DNA from: JBGZEX01 sp041846495
GTDB taxonomy: Bacteria; Bacteroidota; Bacteroidia; Bacteroidales; Marinifilaceae
Length of the DNA stretch: 56,992 nt
Assembly (NCBI GenBank): GCA_041846495.1
Contig: JBGZEX010000008.1
Coordinates: 1 to 56,992, forward strand
Direction: 5' to 3'
Within the stretch, counting starts at the first letter, position 1, and each line of letters starts with the position of its first letter. Shown here piece after piece: positions 43,201 to 52,380 of the stretch. The position numbers were made by a program, and so were the translations under genes. The notes beneath the pieces are model-generated. The model saw nothing but the letters and a program-made list of their open reading frames with translations, was not told the DNA's origin and did not search any database.

Positions 43201-45321
43201 TTAGAATTTAGGCTTCATATTCAGATTATACATGATGAAAGAATATACGTCCGCATATTCGTCAATAACTTTCGCTATGGGTTTTCCGGCTCCGTGCCCG
43301 GCTTTGCTTTCGATGCGAATCAACAGAGGTTTGCGGTTTTGATTTCCGGCTACCTCCTGGAGCGTAGCCGCATATTTGAACGAATGTGCCGGAACGACCC
43401 GGTCGTCGTGGTCGGCGGTAGTAACCAATACGGCCGGATATTGTATGCCGGAACGGATATTGTGCAGAGGCGAGTAGGCATGGAGATAGTTGAACATTTC
43501 TTCCGAATCTTCGCTTGTCCCGTAATCGCTTGCCCAATTCCACCCTATGGTAAATTTATGGTAGCGCAGCATATCCATTACGCCTACGGCCGGAACGGCA
43601 GCTCCGAAAAGCTCGGGGCGCTGGTTGACAACGGCTCCTACGAGAAGACCTCCATTGGAGCCACCCATAACTGCTATTTTCGAGGGGGTCGTGTATTTTT
43701 TCTCGATAAGATATTCCGCTGCCGCAATGAAATCGTCGAATACGTTTTGTTTGCGCATTTTTGTACCGGCCGAATGCCATTCCTCTCCGTATTCTCCGCC
43801 GCCTCTGAGGTTTACTTGTACATATATTCCTCCGTTTTCGATAAAAGGAATTCGGTTTGTGGAGAAGCCGGGTAAAAGACTGATATTGAAACCTCCGTAT
43901 CCGTAAAGTAAAACTGGATTCTCTCCGTTTTTTTGCAATCCTTTTTTATAGGTGATGAACATGGGAATACGAGTTCCGTCCTTGGAGGTGTAAAAAATCT
44001 GTTCCGTTTCGAAGTTTTCCGGATTGAAATCCGCAGTCGGCGATTTGAATACGGAGGATTCGTATGTGTTCATATCGAATTTATAAATGGTCGCAGGCAT
44101 TGTAAACGAAGTGAAGGTGTAAAAGGCTACGGGATCGTCTTTTTCCCCGTTTATGCTTGCGGAACCCAGGGTGGGCAATTGGATTTCCCGGATGTATCTT
44201 CCTTCCGTATCGTGGATGTATATATGAGTGGAAGCGTCTTTTATATAAGTAAGTACGAGTTTTCCTCCGATAAGGGAGGCCGAAGCCAATACGGATTCTT
44301 TTTCCGGAACGATTTCTTTCCAGTTTTTAATTTCCGGATGCCGGGCGTCGGCAATCATGAGTCTGTATTTGGGAGCCATATAATTCGTGAGGATATAGAT
44401 TTTTTCGTCTATGTTGTCGATGGGCATATAGGAGTATTCGAAATCGGGTGCTATGGATATTACTTCGGATTGTTTTTTCCTTAAATCCTTCATGAAAAGA
44501 GCGTTGCCTTTACCCTCTCCGGATTCGTATATGAACATGAAGTCGGAATCCTTTGACACATCGCAATGATAGAATCTTTTTGGGAACTCTTTCCGTTCGA
44601 AGCTCAATATATCGGCGGATTGAGGGGTACCTATTTTGTGGTAGAAGATTTTATGTCCTTCGTTTATATTCGAAAACTCTTTTCCTTTTTGAGGTTTGTC
44701 GTATGCACTGTAATAGAAACCTTCGTCTTTCCATTCCACTCCGCTGAATTTCGCCCATAGGATATGGTCGTCCAATAGAGCGCCCGTACGGATATCTTTT
44801 ACGTAAATCTCCTGCCAATCCGAACCGTTGCGGGAAATGACATAAGCCATGTATTTGCCGTTATGGGAAAAGGAAATGTCTTTGAGGGCTACCGTACCGT
44901 CTTGCGATAATTTATTCGGATCTAAGAAGACCTCTGCTTCGGCATCCAAATTTTCCTGAACGTAAACGACGCTTTGATTTTGGAGGCCGTCGTTTTTAAA
45001 AAAATAATACTTGCCGTTTTTTTTGAAAGGTGCGCCTATGCGTTCGTAGTTCAGTAAATCGGTAAGTCTTTTCTTTAATCGGTCCCTGTACGGAATTTTC
45101 GCTAAATATTCGGAAGTGAGTTTGTTCTGTGTCTCTACCCATAGGGTCGTAGCTTTAGCCGTATCGTTTTCCAACCACCGATAAGGGTCTGCAATCTCTC
45201 TTCCGAAATAATTGTCGACGGTATTGTCTTTGAGAGTCCGGGGATATTGAATTTTGTTTTTATTTTCGCATCCGATAAGAGAAATGCTGCCGACGGCCAT
45301 GATAATAATAGATTTTTTCAT
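43201..45321 (-). CDS. Prolyl oligopeptidase family serine peptidase (S9)
   Basis: A 706-residue protein from the ATG at 45321 (MKKSIIIMAVGSISLIGC), which gives a lipoprotein signal; an upstream in-frame start would bury this signal. An N-terminal seven-bladed propeller (IADPYRWLENDTA onward) precedes the hydrolase domain. The hydrolase has GGSNGGLLVGA (nucleophile Ser), DHDDRVVPAHSFKYA (Asp) and KAGHGAGKP (His), the complete triad of prolyl oligopeptidases. It probably cleaves proline-containing peptides in the periplasm. The gene starts 17 bases after the kinase gene. Confidence 0.95.
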   Translation of the reverse strand: MKKSIIIMAVGSISLIGCENKNKIQYPRTLKDNTVDNYFGREIADPYRWLENDTAKATTLWVETQNKLTSEYLAKIPYRDRLKKRLTDLLNYERIGAPFKKNGKYYFFKNDGLQNQSVVYVQENLDAEAEVFLDPNKLSQDGTVALKDISFSHNGKYMAYVISRNGSDWQEIYVKDIRTGALLDDHILWAKFSGVEWKDEGFYYSAYDKPQKGKEFSNINEGHKIFYHKIGTPQSADILSFERKEFPKRFYHCDVSKDSDFMFIYESGEGKGNALFMKDLRKKQSEVISIAPDFEYSYMPIDNIDEKIYILTNYMAPKYRLMIADARHPEIKNWKEIVPEKESVLASASLIGGKLVLTYIKDASTHIYIHDTEGRYIREIQLPTLGSASINGEKDDPVAFYTFTSFTMPATIYKFDMNTYESSVFKSPTADFNPENFETEQIFYTSKDGTRIPMFITYKKGLQKNGENPVLLYGYGGFNISLLPGFSTNRIPFIENGGIYVQVNLRGGGEYGEEWHSAGTKMRKQNVFDDFIAAAEYLIEKKYTTPSKIAVMGGSNGGLLVGAVVNQRPELFGAAVPAVGVMDMLRYHKFTIGWNWASDYGTSEDSEEMFNYLHAYSPLHNIRSGIQYPAVLVTTADHDDRVVPAHSFKYAATLQEVAGNQNRKPLLIRIESKAGHGAGKPIAKVIDEYADVYSFIMYNLNMKPKF

Positions 45322-45338
45322 ATGTAAAATATTAGCGG

Positions 45339-47009
45339 TTAATATCTGAAAGAACTGCCGCCTAAAAACTCCCTCAATATGGAAGTAGGCGGGATTTCCC
45401 ATGTATGTACGGGATTGATATAGGAGAAGAATTTTAAAAGCCTTTGAGCTTTGGAGTATTCGGGATATATGGGGGTAACTTCCCGGAGTATGCTTTCCGC
45501 CTGTTGTTTTAAAGCACCTAATTCGTATATGAGGGCCGAATTGAAAATGACATCGGCTTCTTCCTGATAGGGGACGATATGATCTTCTTCTCCTTCCAAT
45601 ACGCTTTCCCAGCGTTTAAGCGTTTCGATGGCGGAATAGTTTCTGTATTTATAATCGCGTACCATACGGCGGATGAGACGGTTGTCTTTGGGATATATGA
45701 TGTTGTGATCGTCTATCGATATGGTAGTCAATGCCGATACGAATATTTTGTACATGGATTCCGCAGGCAGCATATGGGTTAATTTTGGATTCAATCCGTG
45801 AATTCCTTCCACTATGATGATATTGTTTTCCGGAAGTCGGGTCTTTTGTCCGGTATAGAACCGACTTCCGGTTTCAAAGGAGAATCTCGGCAATTCCACC
45901 GTTTTCCCCTCTAACAAGTCTAAGATGTTTCGGTTGAAAGTATCGATATCCAAAGCATTTATGGTTTCGTAATCGTATTCTCCGTTTTTATCTTTAGGCG
46001 TATCTTTTCTGTTTATAAAATAATTGTCGAGAGATATATTGACCGGTCTTATACCGTTGACCATAAGTTGAATATTGAGGCGTTTTCCGAATGTGGTTTT
46101 ACCCGAAGAAGAAGGACCCGCAATTAAGACGACCTTGATGCGTTTGCCCATGGACTTGATTTCGTCGGCGATTTGGGATATGCGTTTTTCGTGCAAAGCC
46201 TCGTTGATTTTTATGATATTTCCCGATTCGTTATGTTGAATCATATTGTTCAAATCTCCTATGTTCGATACCCTCAATATGTCTTGTCCGCGTTTATATT
46301 CGTTGAAGACATTGAAAAGTTTGTTCTGTCGTATTACCGGAAGAAGATTGCCGGGGTTATTTCTGTCGGGAAGCCGCAGTAAAAGTCCGTTTTCGTAATG
46401 CTCCAACCCGAAAACCTTGAGACATCCTGTGGACGGAGCCAATATTCCATAAAAATAATCGGACGTATTCTCTATCGTATATACGGATGTGTATATTTTC
46501 CCCCGGCTCATCAACAAGTCTTTTTTATCTTTTAATCCTTGGCGACTGTATATGGCAATGGCCTCTTCCGTAGGATAATCTTCATTCTTTATAGGGATAT
46601 CCGCATCTACGATTCGTTGCATTTCCGTTTTTATACGCTCTACGATTTCCCGGTTTATTCTGAAATTGCACTCGGTAAGTACGCAGAATATTCCGTTGGA
46701 TATGAGGTGACGTACAATCATACGGGTACCCGGAAATAAGTTGGAAATCGCTTTATATAATACGAATATCGTCGAACGGGTGTAAACGCTGTAGCCGTCG
46801 AGGGAGGAAACCGTAATATATTCTATGTCTTTGGGTTTGAAAACGACATAACTCAACTCCTTTAAATCGTTGTTTACCAATACTCCGATAATATCGCAAT
46901 GGTTATCGGGGAATACTATTTTTTTTAATGTATTCAGATTTGTACCCTTATCTATAAGGTATTCTTTGTTCGTATTTTTACAAAAAACGGATATTTTATT
47001 TTCGTTCAT
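45339..47009 (-). CDS. Nucleoside (uridine-type) kinase with threonyl-tRNA-synthetase-like N-terminus
   Basis: A 556-residue protein. The N-terminal 250 residues resemble the TGS and second additional domains of threonyl-tRNA synthetase. The C-terminal part is a uridine-kinase-like P-loop domain with Walker A GPSSSGKT at 298-305, the substrate loop SLDNYFINRKDTPKDKNGEY and IIVEGIHGLNP. This domain fusion is widespread in Bacteroidetes and Firmicutes and usually annotated as nucleoside kinase. It lies 8 bases after the lytic transglycosylase gene. Confidence 0.92.
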   Translation of the reverse strand: MNENKISVFCKNTNKEYLIDKGTNLNTLKKIVFPDNHCDIIGVLVNNDLKELSYVVFKPKDIEYITVSSLDGYSVYTRSTIFVLYKAISNLFPGTRMIVRHLISNGIFCVLTECNFRINREIVERIKTEMQRIVDADIPIKNEDYPTEEAIAIYSRQGLKDKKDLLMSRGKIYTSVYTIENTSDYFYGILAPSTGCLKVFGLEHYENGLLLRLPDRNNPGNLLPVIRQNKLFNVFNEYKRGQDILRVSNIGDLNNMIQHNESGNIIKINEALHEKRISQIADEIKSMGKRIKVVLIAGPSSSGKTTFGKRLNIQLMVNGIRPVNISLDNYFINRKDTPKDKNGEYDYETINALDIDTFNRNILDLLEGKTVELPRFSFETGSRFYTGQKTRLPENNIIIVEGIHGLNPKLTHMLPAESMYKIFVSALTTISIDDHNIIYPKDNRLIRRMVRDYKYRNYSAIETLKRWESVLEGEEDHIVPYQEEADVIFNSALIYELGALKQQAESILREVTPIYPEYSKAQRLLKFFSYINPVHTWEIPPTSILREFLGGSSFRY

Positions 47010-47017
47010 ATCATGTA

Positions 47018-47929
47018 TTAGTTATATAATTCTTTTTTTATAGGTATAAGTATGCGGTATTCGTTTTTTTGCGGATTGGGAAGTTCGTATCCTTTTATCC
47101 ATGGGTTGAATCTTTTGAGTGTTTTATACGTAATTCCTTCATTTTCGGCAAATTCCACCCAGTTGCGGATACCGTGATTTACGATTATGCTTTTTACGGC
47201 TTCGTATTCGTATTTGCGATTGGGTTCATATCCGTAGCGTTCCGGCCGGTTGATGATTTCTTTAAGAGCCAATATGCGATATACATAACGTCCCGTTTCG
47301 GAATTGAGATGGAGATCGTAATAGGATTCGGATTTTTGCTCTTCAAGGCTGTTGTCGATTCTTTTCATTCCGGCATTGTATGCGGCGGCGGCCAATGTCC
47401 ATGAACCGAATTTTTCGTAGGCTTCTTTCAGAAATGCTGCAGCGGCTCGGGTGGCCGTTTCGATGTCGAAACGCTGATCTACGTATCGGTCGATTTGCAG
47501 TTTATATTGTTTGCCTGTTTGTTGCATAAATTGCCATATGCCCGAAGCTCCGGCCGGAGAAACGGCGAGGGGATTCAAACCGCTTTCGATTACGGCCAAG
47601 TATTTGAAATCTTCCGGAATCCCTTCCGATTCGAGAAGAGGTTCCAATATTGGGAAATAACGTTCGGTGTGTTTCAGTATTCTCAATGTGGAGGAATGGA
47701 GATAAGTATTTACAATCAATTCTCTTTCTACCGATTCGAATACGTCGATACGCTCTAAAGGTACGTTTTCTCCTGCAAAAGAAAGTTTTTCCGGCACGGG
47801 AATATCTGCAATATGTTGGGTTGTTGTCGTTTGTTGCCCTTTTGTCGAATTTTTGTCTTTGTTTGAAACGATAAAAGCATAAACACTGCAAAGAAGCACT
47901 ATCGATATTGCGATTTTTCCTAATTTCAT
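47018..47929 (-). CDS. Lytic transglycosylase, MltD/SLT-like
   Basis: A 303-residue protein from the ATG at 47929 (MKLGKIAISIVLLCSVYAFI), which places an N-terminal signal or anchor at the start; the open frame upstream of it is not needed. The SLT domain contains the catalytic glutamate in AVIESGLNPLAVSPAGASGI, WQFMQQTGKQY, and AAAAYNAGM. The C-terminal end (GITYKTLKRFNPWIKGYELP) resembles a LysM-like segment. It would cleave the glycan strands of peptidoglycan to 1,6-anhydro ends. It is the first gene of the operon, with promoter at 47947. Confidence 0.93.
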   Translation of the reverse strand: MKLGKIAISIVLLCSVYAFIVSNKDKNSTKGQQTTTTQHIADIPVPEKLSFAGENVPLERIDVFESVERELIVNTYLHSSTLRILKHTERYFPILEPLLESEGIPEDFKYLAVIESGLNPLAVSPAGASGIWQFMQQTGKQYKLQIDRYVDQRFDIETATRAAAAFLKEAYEKFGSWTLAAAAYNAGMKRIDNSLEEQKSESYYDLHLNSETGRYVYRILALKEIINRPERYGYEPNRKYEYEAVKSIIVNHGIRNWVEFAENEGITYKTLKRFNPWIKGYELPNPQKNEYRILIPIKKELYN

Positions 47930-47946
47930 AAACACCGCTTTTTCTA

Positions 47947-47954
47947 CAAAGATA
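47947..47954 (-). promoter_or_regulatory. Promoter -7 element of the lytic transglycosylase operon
   Basis: TATCTTTG on the minus strand is an exact consensus match, 17 bases ahead of the start at 47929. The short leader supports the chosen start codon. Confidence 0.65.
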
Positions 47955-48000
47955 AATAATAAAAATGAAAAAATATCCGATATGCCAAAAGGGGAAAACA

Positions 48001-48126
48001 ATGAAAATTATTTTTCCGGAGAAATTTTATCGTTTCGATGTTCCATTCGACTCGAATCTCGATTCTTTTGCGGAAATCATAAACGATTTTCCGGATATTC
48101 GAATGCCGACAATATGCCTTCGATAA
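48001..48126 (+). CDS. Possible 41-residue small protein
   Basis: An ATG preceded by AAGGGGAAAACA opens a 41-codon frame, MKIIFPEKFYRFDVPFDSNL and on to a TAA at 48124. Its codon choice resembles that of neighbouring genes, and the composition (aromatic and acidic residues, FAEIINDFPDIRMP) looks protein-like. No homologue is recognised and no promoter is evident. It occupies an otherwise empty 323-base gap between divergent genes. It may be a chance frame or a remnant. Confidence 0.25.
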   Translation: MKIIFPEKFYRFDVPFDSNLDSFAEIINDFPDIRMPTICLR

Positions 48127-48214
48127 GTCGTTATATTAAAAAATATTTTCGATTAATTTATCCGTTGAGTTTTGGAATAACCGGTCATAATATGTTTATG
48201 TTGTATCTATATAT

Positions 48215-48222
48215 TATCTTTG
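48215..48222 (+). promoter_or_regulatory. Promoter -7 element of the envelope-glycan operon
   Basis: TATCTTTG, an exact match, lies 30 bases before the deacetylase start. TTT and TTG triplets lie upstream but not at ideal spacing. Confidence 0.6.
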
Positions 48223-48252
48223 TCCCGTTAAAGTATTCGGTTAGGAAGCATT

Positions 48253-49056
48253 ATGATATTATTGAGTTTTGATACGGAGGAATTCGATGTTCCGCGCGAG
48301 CATGGCGTGGATATTTCTTTTGAAGATGCAATGCGGGTATCGGTCTACGGCACGCATAAGATTTTGGATTGCCTGAAAAGGAATGATGTCAAGGCCACTT
48401 TTTTCTGTACGGCCGAGTTTGCGGAACATGCGCCTTCCGTGATGCGGCGTATTATGGACGAAGGACATGAGGTGGCGGCTCACGGATGCGATCATTGGCG
48501 CCCCCGGTCCGACGACGTGATCCGTTCCAAGGAACGACTCGAGCGTTTGACCGGAAGAACCGTCAACGGCTATCGTCAGCCCCGTATGTTTCCCGTTTCG
48601 GACGAGGATATGGAACGCATGGGCTATATGTATAATTCTTCCTTGAATCCCGCTTTTATTCCGGGCAGATATATGCATCTTAGGGCGCCCCGCACTTGTT
48701 TTATGAAGGGGAAAGTGCTTCAGATTCCCGCCTCCGTTACGCCGAGAATACGTTTTCCTTTATTCTGGCTGTCCTGTCATAATCTGCCGGTCGGACTTTA
48801 TCACCGGATGGTGCGCCGGGTGTTGAAATATGACGGATATTTCGTAACTTATTTTCATCCTTGGGAGTTTTATCCTTTGGGAAAACATCCCGAATACCGT
48901 ATACCCTTCATTATCCGGCGTTATTCGGGAGAGGGGATGGTGAAGCGCCTCGATGGATTGATTCGGATGTTGAAGCTCGAAGGCCGGCCTTTCCTTACAT
49001 ATACGGAATTTGCATCCGTAAAAATGACGGAATTAATCGAAACATCGAAATTATGA
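48253..49056 (+). CDS. Polysaccharide deacetylase family protein
   Basis: A 267-residue NodB-fold protein. The metal and catalytic Asp pair is in LLSFDTEEFDVP at the N-terminus, the two zinc histidines are in HGCDHWRP, and YRQPRMF provides the conserved Arg. The C-terminal part (YFVTYFHPWEFYPLGKHPEY) resembles the DUF3473 extension of capsule/exopolysaccharide deacetylases. It probably removes N-acetyl groups from a lipid-linked or surface glycan. No signal peptide is seen. Its stop overlaps the next start (ATGA). Confidence 0.88.
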   Translation: MILLSFDTEEFDVPREHGVDISFEDAMRVSVYGTHKILDCLKRNDVKATFFCTAEFAEHAPSVMRRIMDEGHEVAAHGCDHWRPRSDDVIRSKERLERLTGRTVNGYRQPRMFPVSDEDMERMGYMYNSSLNPAFIPGRYMHLRAPRTCFMKGKVLQIPASVTPRIRFPLFWLSCHNLPVGLYHRMVRRVLKYDGYFVTYFHPWEFYPLGKHPEYRIPFIIRRYSGEGMVKRLDGLIRMLKLEGRPFLTYTEFASVKMTELIETSKL

Positions 49057-50012
49057 TAAAATTGGTAATTGTATCTCCTTGTTATAACGAGGAAGAGATA
49101 TTGGAAGAATCGGCATCCCGTTTGACGGCTTTGTTCGACGCATTGGTTGCCAAAGAAAAAATCACGAAAGATAGTTTCGTACTCTTTGTAAACGACGGAA
49201 GTAAAGATGCTACATGGACTATCATCCGACGTTTGCACCGGACGAATCCTTATATAAAAGGGCTTGACCTGGCCCGTAACGTGGGGCATCAATATGCTAT
49301 AATGGCCGGTATGATGACGGCTAAGGATTGGGGAGATGCCGTGATTACGATTGATGCGGACCTTCAGGACGATTTGAATGCCGTCGAAAAAATGCTGGAT
49401 GCCTATGCCGAGGGCTACGATGTAGTGTACGGTGTCAAAGTTTCCCGAAAGGCCGATCCGCTGTTGAAACGGTTTTCAGCCATGGCCTTTTATAAATTGC
49501 AGAGGTATATGGGGGTGGAAAGTGTTTATAATCATGCGGATTTTCGTTTGCTGAGCAATAAGGTGCTCCGGCAACTGGTCTCCTATAAGGAACGGAATCT
49601 TTATTTGCGAGGTTTGCTCCCTTTATTGGGTTATCCTTCCACTACCGTAGAAGATGTTATCAAAGAGCGTACGGCGGGAAGTTCCAAATATACCTTGAGC
49701 AAGATGTTCGCTCTCGCCTTGGACGGGATTACGTCTTTTTCGATAAAACCCATATACGGTATCGTTTATATGGGGATAATTTTTATCCTTATCAGTATTT
49801 TGATAGGTATATATGTGATTTATTCATTAATATCGGGTACGGCCGAGCACGGTTGGGCTTCGCTTATACTTTCCGTATGGTTTGTCGGAGGTGTCGTTTT
49901 GATAGCTGTAGGAACCCTGGGTTTCTATGTCGGAAAGATATATATCGAAGTAAAAAACAGGCCCTTATATGCCATTAAGGAAATTCTGTACGGAGATGAT
50001 AAAAAAGATTAA
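49053..50012 (+). CDS. GT2 family glycosyltransferase, GtrB/DPM1-like
   Basis: The ATG at 49053, overlapping the deacetylase stop, gives 319 residues starting MIKLVIVSPCYNEEEILEES. The GT-A domain has FVNDGSKDATW and the DAD-type metal motif ITIDADLQDD. Two hydrophobic segments near the C-terminus (IYGIVYMGIIFILISILIGI and a second) anchor it in the inner membrane. Proteins of this type move a sugar onto undecaprenyl phosphate. The next gene encodes a GtrA-like partner. Confidence 0.9.
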   Translation: MIKLVIVSPCYNEEEILEESASRLTALFDALVAKEKITKDSFVLFVNDGSKDATWTIIRRLHRTNPYIKGLDLARNVGHQYAIMAGMMTAKDWGDAVITIDADLQDDLNAVEKMLDAYAEGYDVVYGVKVSRKADPLLKRFSAMAFYKLQRYMGVESVYNHADFRLLSNKVLRQLVSYKERNLYLRGLLPLLGYPSTTVEDVIKERTAGSSKYTLSKMFALALDGITSFSIKPIYGIVYMGIIFILISILIGIYVIYSLISGTAEHGWASLILSVWFVGGVVLIAVGTLGFYVGKIYIEVKNRPLYAIKEILYGDDKKD

Positions 50013-50415
50013 AAGATACTGGGAAATCCACCCGCAATGGCGGGAAAAGTGCCGATGTTTTTTCCGTTTCGGAATCACCGGCGGAATTTCTTCCGCCGTC
50101 CATTACGGAGTATATTGTGCAATGTTGTTGATATCCGGTGCAAATATTGCATTTACTGTAGGTTATGCTGTCGGATTCGCATGCAACTACCTATTGACTA
50201 CATTTTTCACTTTTCGGACCAAACCTTCGTCGACGAATGCAATCGGCTTCGGATTCAGTCATTTGATAAATTATTTGCTCGAAATGGGAATGCTCAATTT
50301 TTTCCTGTGGACGGGTGCTGCTCGATGGCTGGCCGCCTTATTGGCGATGTCTGTTGCGGTACCGGTGAATTTCCTGATACTCTATTTCGTTTATTTGCAT
50401 AAAGAAAAATCATGA
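49996..50415 (+). CDS. GtrA family membrane protein
   Basis: The ATG at 49996 lies inside the end of the GT2 gene (17-base overlap) and gives 139 residues. Four hydrophobic segments are visible. The family pattern FFRFGITGGISSAVHYGVYC is at about residues 22-41, with NYLLTTFFTFR mid-protein. GtrA proteins are thought to flip or help translocate undecaprenyl-phosphate-linked sugars made by a GtrB-like enzyme, which fits the gene before it. Confidence 0.88.
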   Translation: MIKKIKRYWEIHPQWREKCRCFFRFGITGGISSAVHYGVYCAMLLISGANIAFTVGYAVGFACNYLLTTFFTFRTKPSSTNAIGFGFSHLINYLLEMGMLNFFLWTGAARWLAALLAMSVAVPVNFLILYFVYLHKEKS

Positions 50416-52376
50416 AACGTTTTTTGAATTTAATATTTTATATTTTGACGGTGCATGTATTGGCACTTTTGTTGACCGGGATATTCCGGGGGGTATTGTA
50501 TATTTGGTTTTGCCGGCAATTGCCGGAAAGCGATTTTTCCGGTTTCCTGATTCCCGCATTTGTCCGGGGGCTGTGGTTCGATAATGTTATAGGATGTTAT
50601 ATATTGTTGTTGCCTTTGGTCGTGGGTATATTGGCCGCTTTATTCGATTATTACGGAAAGATTTTATTTCGTTTCCTTACCGTCTTCTTTAGTTTTTTCT
50701 ATACGCTTGTTTTTCTGATCAGCGCTGCGGATATCCCTTATTTCGGATATTTTTTCAAACATATCAATTCTTCCATATTCGAATGGTTCGAATATGCGGG
50801 GACTACCGCAGGTATGGTTCTCGGGGAGAAATCCTATTATGTTGCTATTGCTTTTTTCCTGCTTTCCCTTGCGGTTTTCATTTATTTCCAGTTGCGTCTT
50901 TCCCGGGTTTTCCGGTTGCGTTGCAATTTACCGGAAACGTATTCGTGGAGAAGCGGTTTGTCGGTCGCTTTATCCGGTTGCGTATTGCTCGGGCTTTGCC
51001 TGTTCGGCATCCGCGGACGGACCGGCTATAATCCCATCAAGGTGAGTGCCGCTTATTTTTGCGGAAATGCTTTTATGAATCAGTTGGGAGTGAGTCCCAC
51101 CTTTAATCTTATGACCAGTATTATGGATGATATGCGGCCGGAGAATAAGTATTTCCACGTTATGGACGAAGAGGAAGCCGTGCGTAACGTACAGCGGTTT
51201 TTGAACCGGAAGGGGACGTCCGGAATATCGCCTTTGGCCGTATACCGGACGAATTCGACGGATAGCGTGAATCGTAAACGCCCCAATGTCGTATTGATTA
51301 TGATGGAATCGATGTCCGTAAAATGGATGCAACGTTTCGGACAAAAGGCCGTATTGACTCCTTTTTTGGATAGTCTGTATAAGGAATCTCTTGCTTTTTC
51401 CAATTTTTATTCGGCAGGCATACATACCAACCACGGTTTGTATGCTACGCTTTATTCTTTTCCGGCAATAATGAAACGCAATCTGATGAAGGGAACGGTG
51501 ATACCGAAATATTCGGGATTGCCCACCGTCCTCAAAGAAAACGGTTACCATAACCTTTTCTTTATGACTCACGAAGGCCAATACGACAATATGAACGCTT
51601 TTTTCCGGACGAACGGTTTCGACCGGGTATTCGCACAGGAAGACTATCCTCCGGAAAAAGTGGTGAACAGTTTCGGCGTGCAGGATGATTTCCTCTATTC
51701 CTATGCCATTCCCGTTCTGACGGAACAAAGCAAAACCGGACAGCCTTTCTTCGCAACCATACTTTCCATAAGCAATCATCCGCCCTATGTCATTCCCTCT
51801 TATTTCCAGCCGAAGACCGGAGAAGCCGAAACGCAGATCGTGGAGTATGCGGATTGGGCGTTGCGCAATTTCTTTGAAGAAGCCCGTAAGCAACCGTGGT
51901 TTGAGAATACGATTTTCGTTCTCGAGGGCGATCATGGGAAAATGGTGGGCGATGCGGAATGCGAATTGCCAGAATCCTATAATCATATCCCTTTGATGAT
52001 TTATGCTCCGGATACGGAACCTTGCGAATACGACTGCTACGGAGGACAAATCGATGTACAGGCTACGGTTTTGGGACTTCTGGGCATCGATTATATGCAG
52101 AATGATTTCGGCGTGAACCTGTTGAAAGAAAAACGCCCCTGCATGTTTTATACGGCGGACGATATGATAGCCGCAAGAGATGCGAAATCGCTTTATATTT
52201 ACAATTACGAAACGGAACAGGAATTCACTTACCGGATAGAAGAAGATAAATTAATGTCTGTTCCCTCCGATGAGAATTTCCTGTTTTTGAAAGTATACGG
52301 TTTTTCCATGCTTCAGGCTGCGGAATATCTGGTGAAACATGGAAAAACAGTAACGACCCGTCCGGATACGGATTGA
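50412..52376 (+). CDS. LtaS-like sulfatase/phosphoglycerol transferase family protein
   Basis: A 654-residue inner-membrane protein with about five N-terminal membrane helices (to about residue 200) and a periplasmic alkaline-phosphatase/sulfatase domain. The metal ligand Glu299 in LIMMESMSVKWM, the catalytic Thr339 in YSAGIHTNHGLYATL and LEGDHGKMVG near the end of the domain are intact. Relatives transfer phosphoglycerol or phosphoethanolamine to glycans or lipids. The start overlaps the GtrA stop (ATGA), so it is coupled to the glycan operon. Substrate not determined. Confidence 0.88.
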   Translation: MKRFLNLIFYILTVHVLALLLTGIFRGVLYIWFCRQLPESDFSGFLIPAFVRGLWFDNVIGCYILLLPLVVGILAALFDYYGKILFRFLTVFFSFFYTLVFLISAADIPYFGYFFKHINSSIFEWFEYAGTTAGMVLGEKSYYVAIAFFLLSLAVFIYFQLRLSRVFRLRCNLPETYSWRSGLSVALSGCVLLGLCLFGIRGRTGYNPIKVSAAYFCGNAFMNQLGVSPTFNLMTSIMDDMRPENKYFHVMDEEEAVRNVQRFLNRKGTSGISPLAVYRTNSTDSVNRKRPNVVLIMMESMSVKWMQRFGQKAVLTPFLDSLYKESLAFSNFYSAGIHTNHGLYATLYSFPAIMKRNLMKGTVIPKYSGLPTVLKENGYHNLFFMTHEGQYDNMNAFFRTNGFDRVFAQEDYPPEKVVNSFGVQDDFLYSYAIPVLTEQSKTGQPFFATILSISNHPPYVIPSYFQPKTGEAETQIVEYADWALRNFFEEARKQPWFENTIFVLEGDHGKMVGDAECELPESYNHIPLMIYAPDTEPCEYDCYGGQIDVQATVLGLLGIDYMQNDFGVNLLKEKRPCMFYTADDMIAARDAKSLYIYNYETEQEFTYRIEEDKLMSVPSDENFLFLKVYGFSMLQAAEYLVKHGKTVTTRPDTD

Positions 52377-52380
52377 AAAT

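Noticed and set aside
50970..52049. 359-codon frame opposite the LtaS-like gene
   Set aside because: Composition is that of an antisense shadow (many His, Arg, Ile), and the plus-strand gene has intact catalytic motifs.
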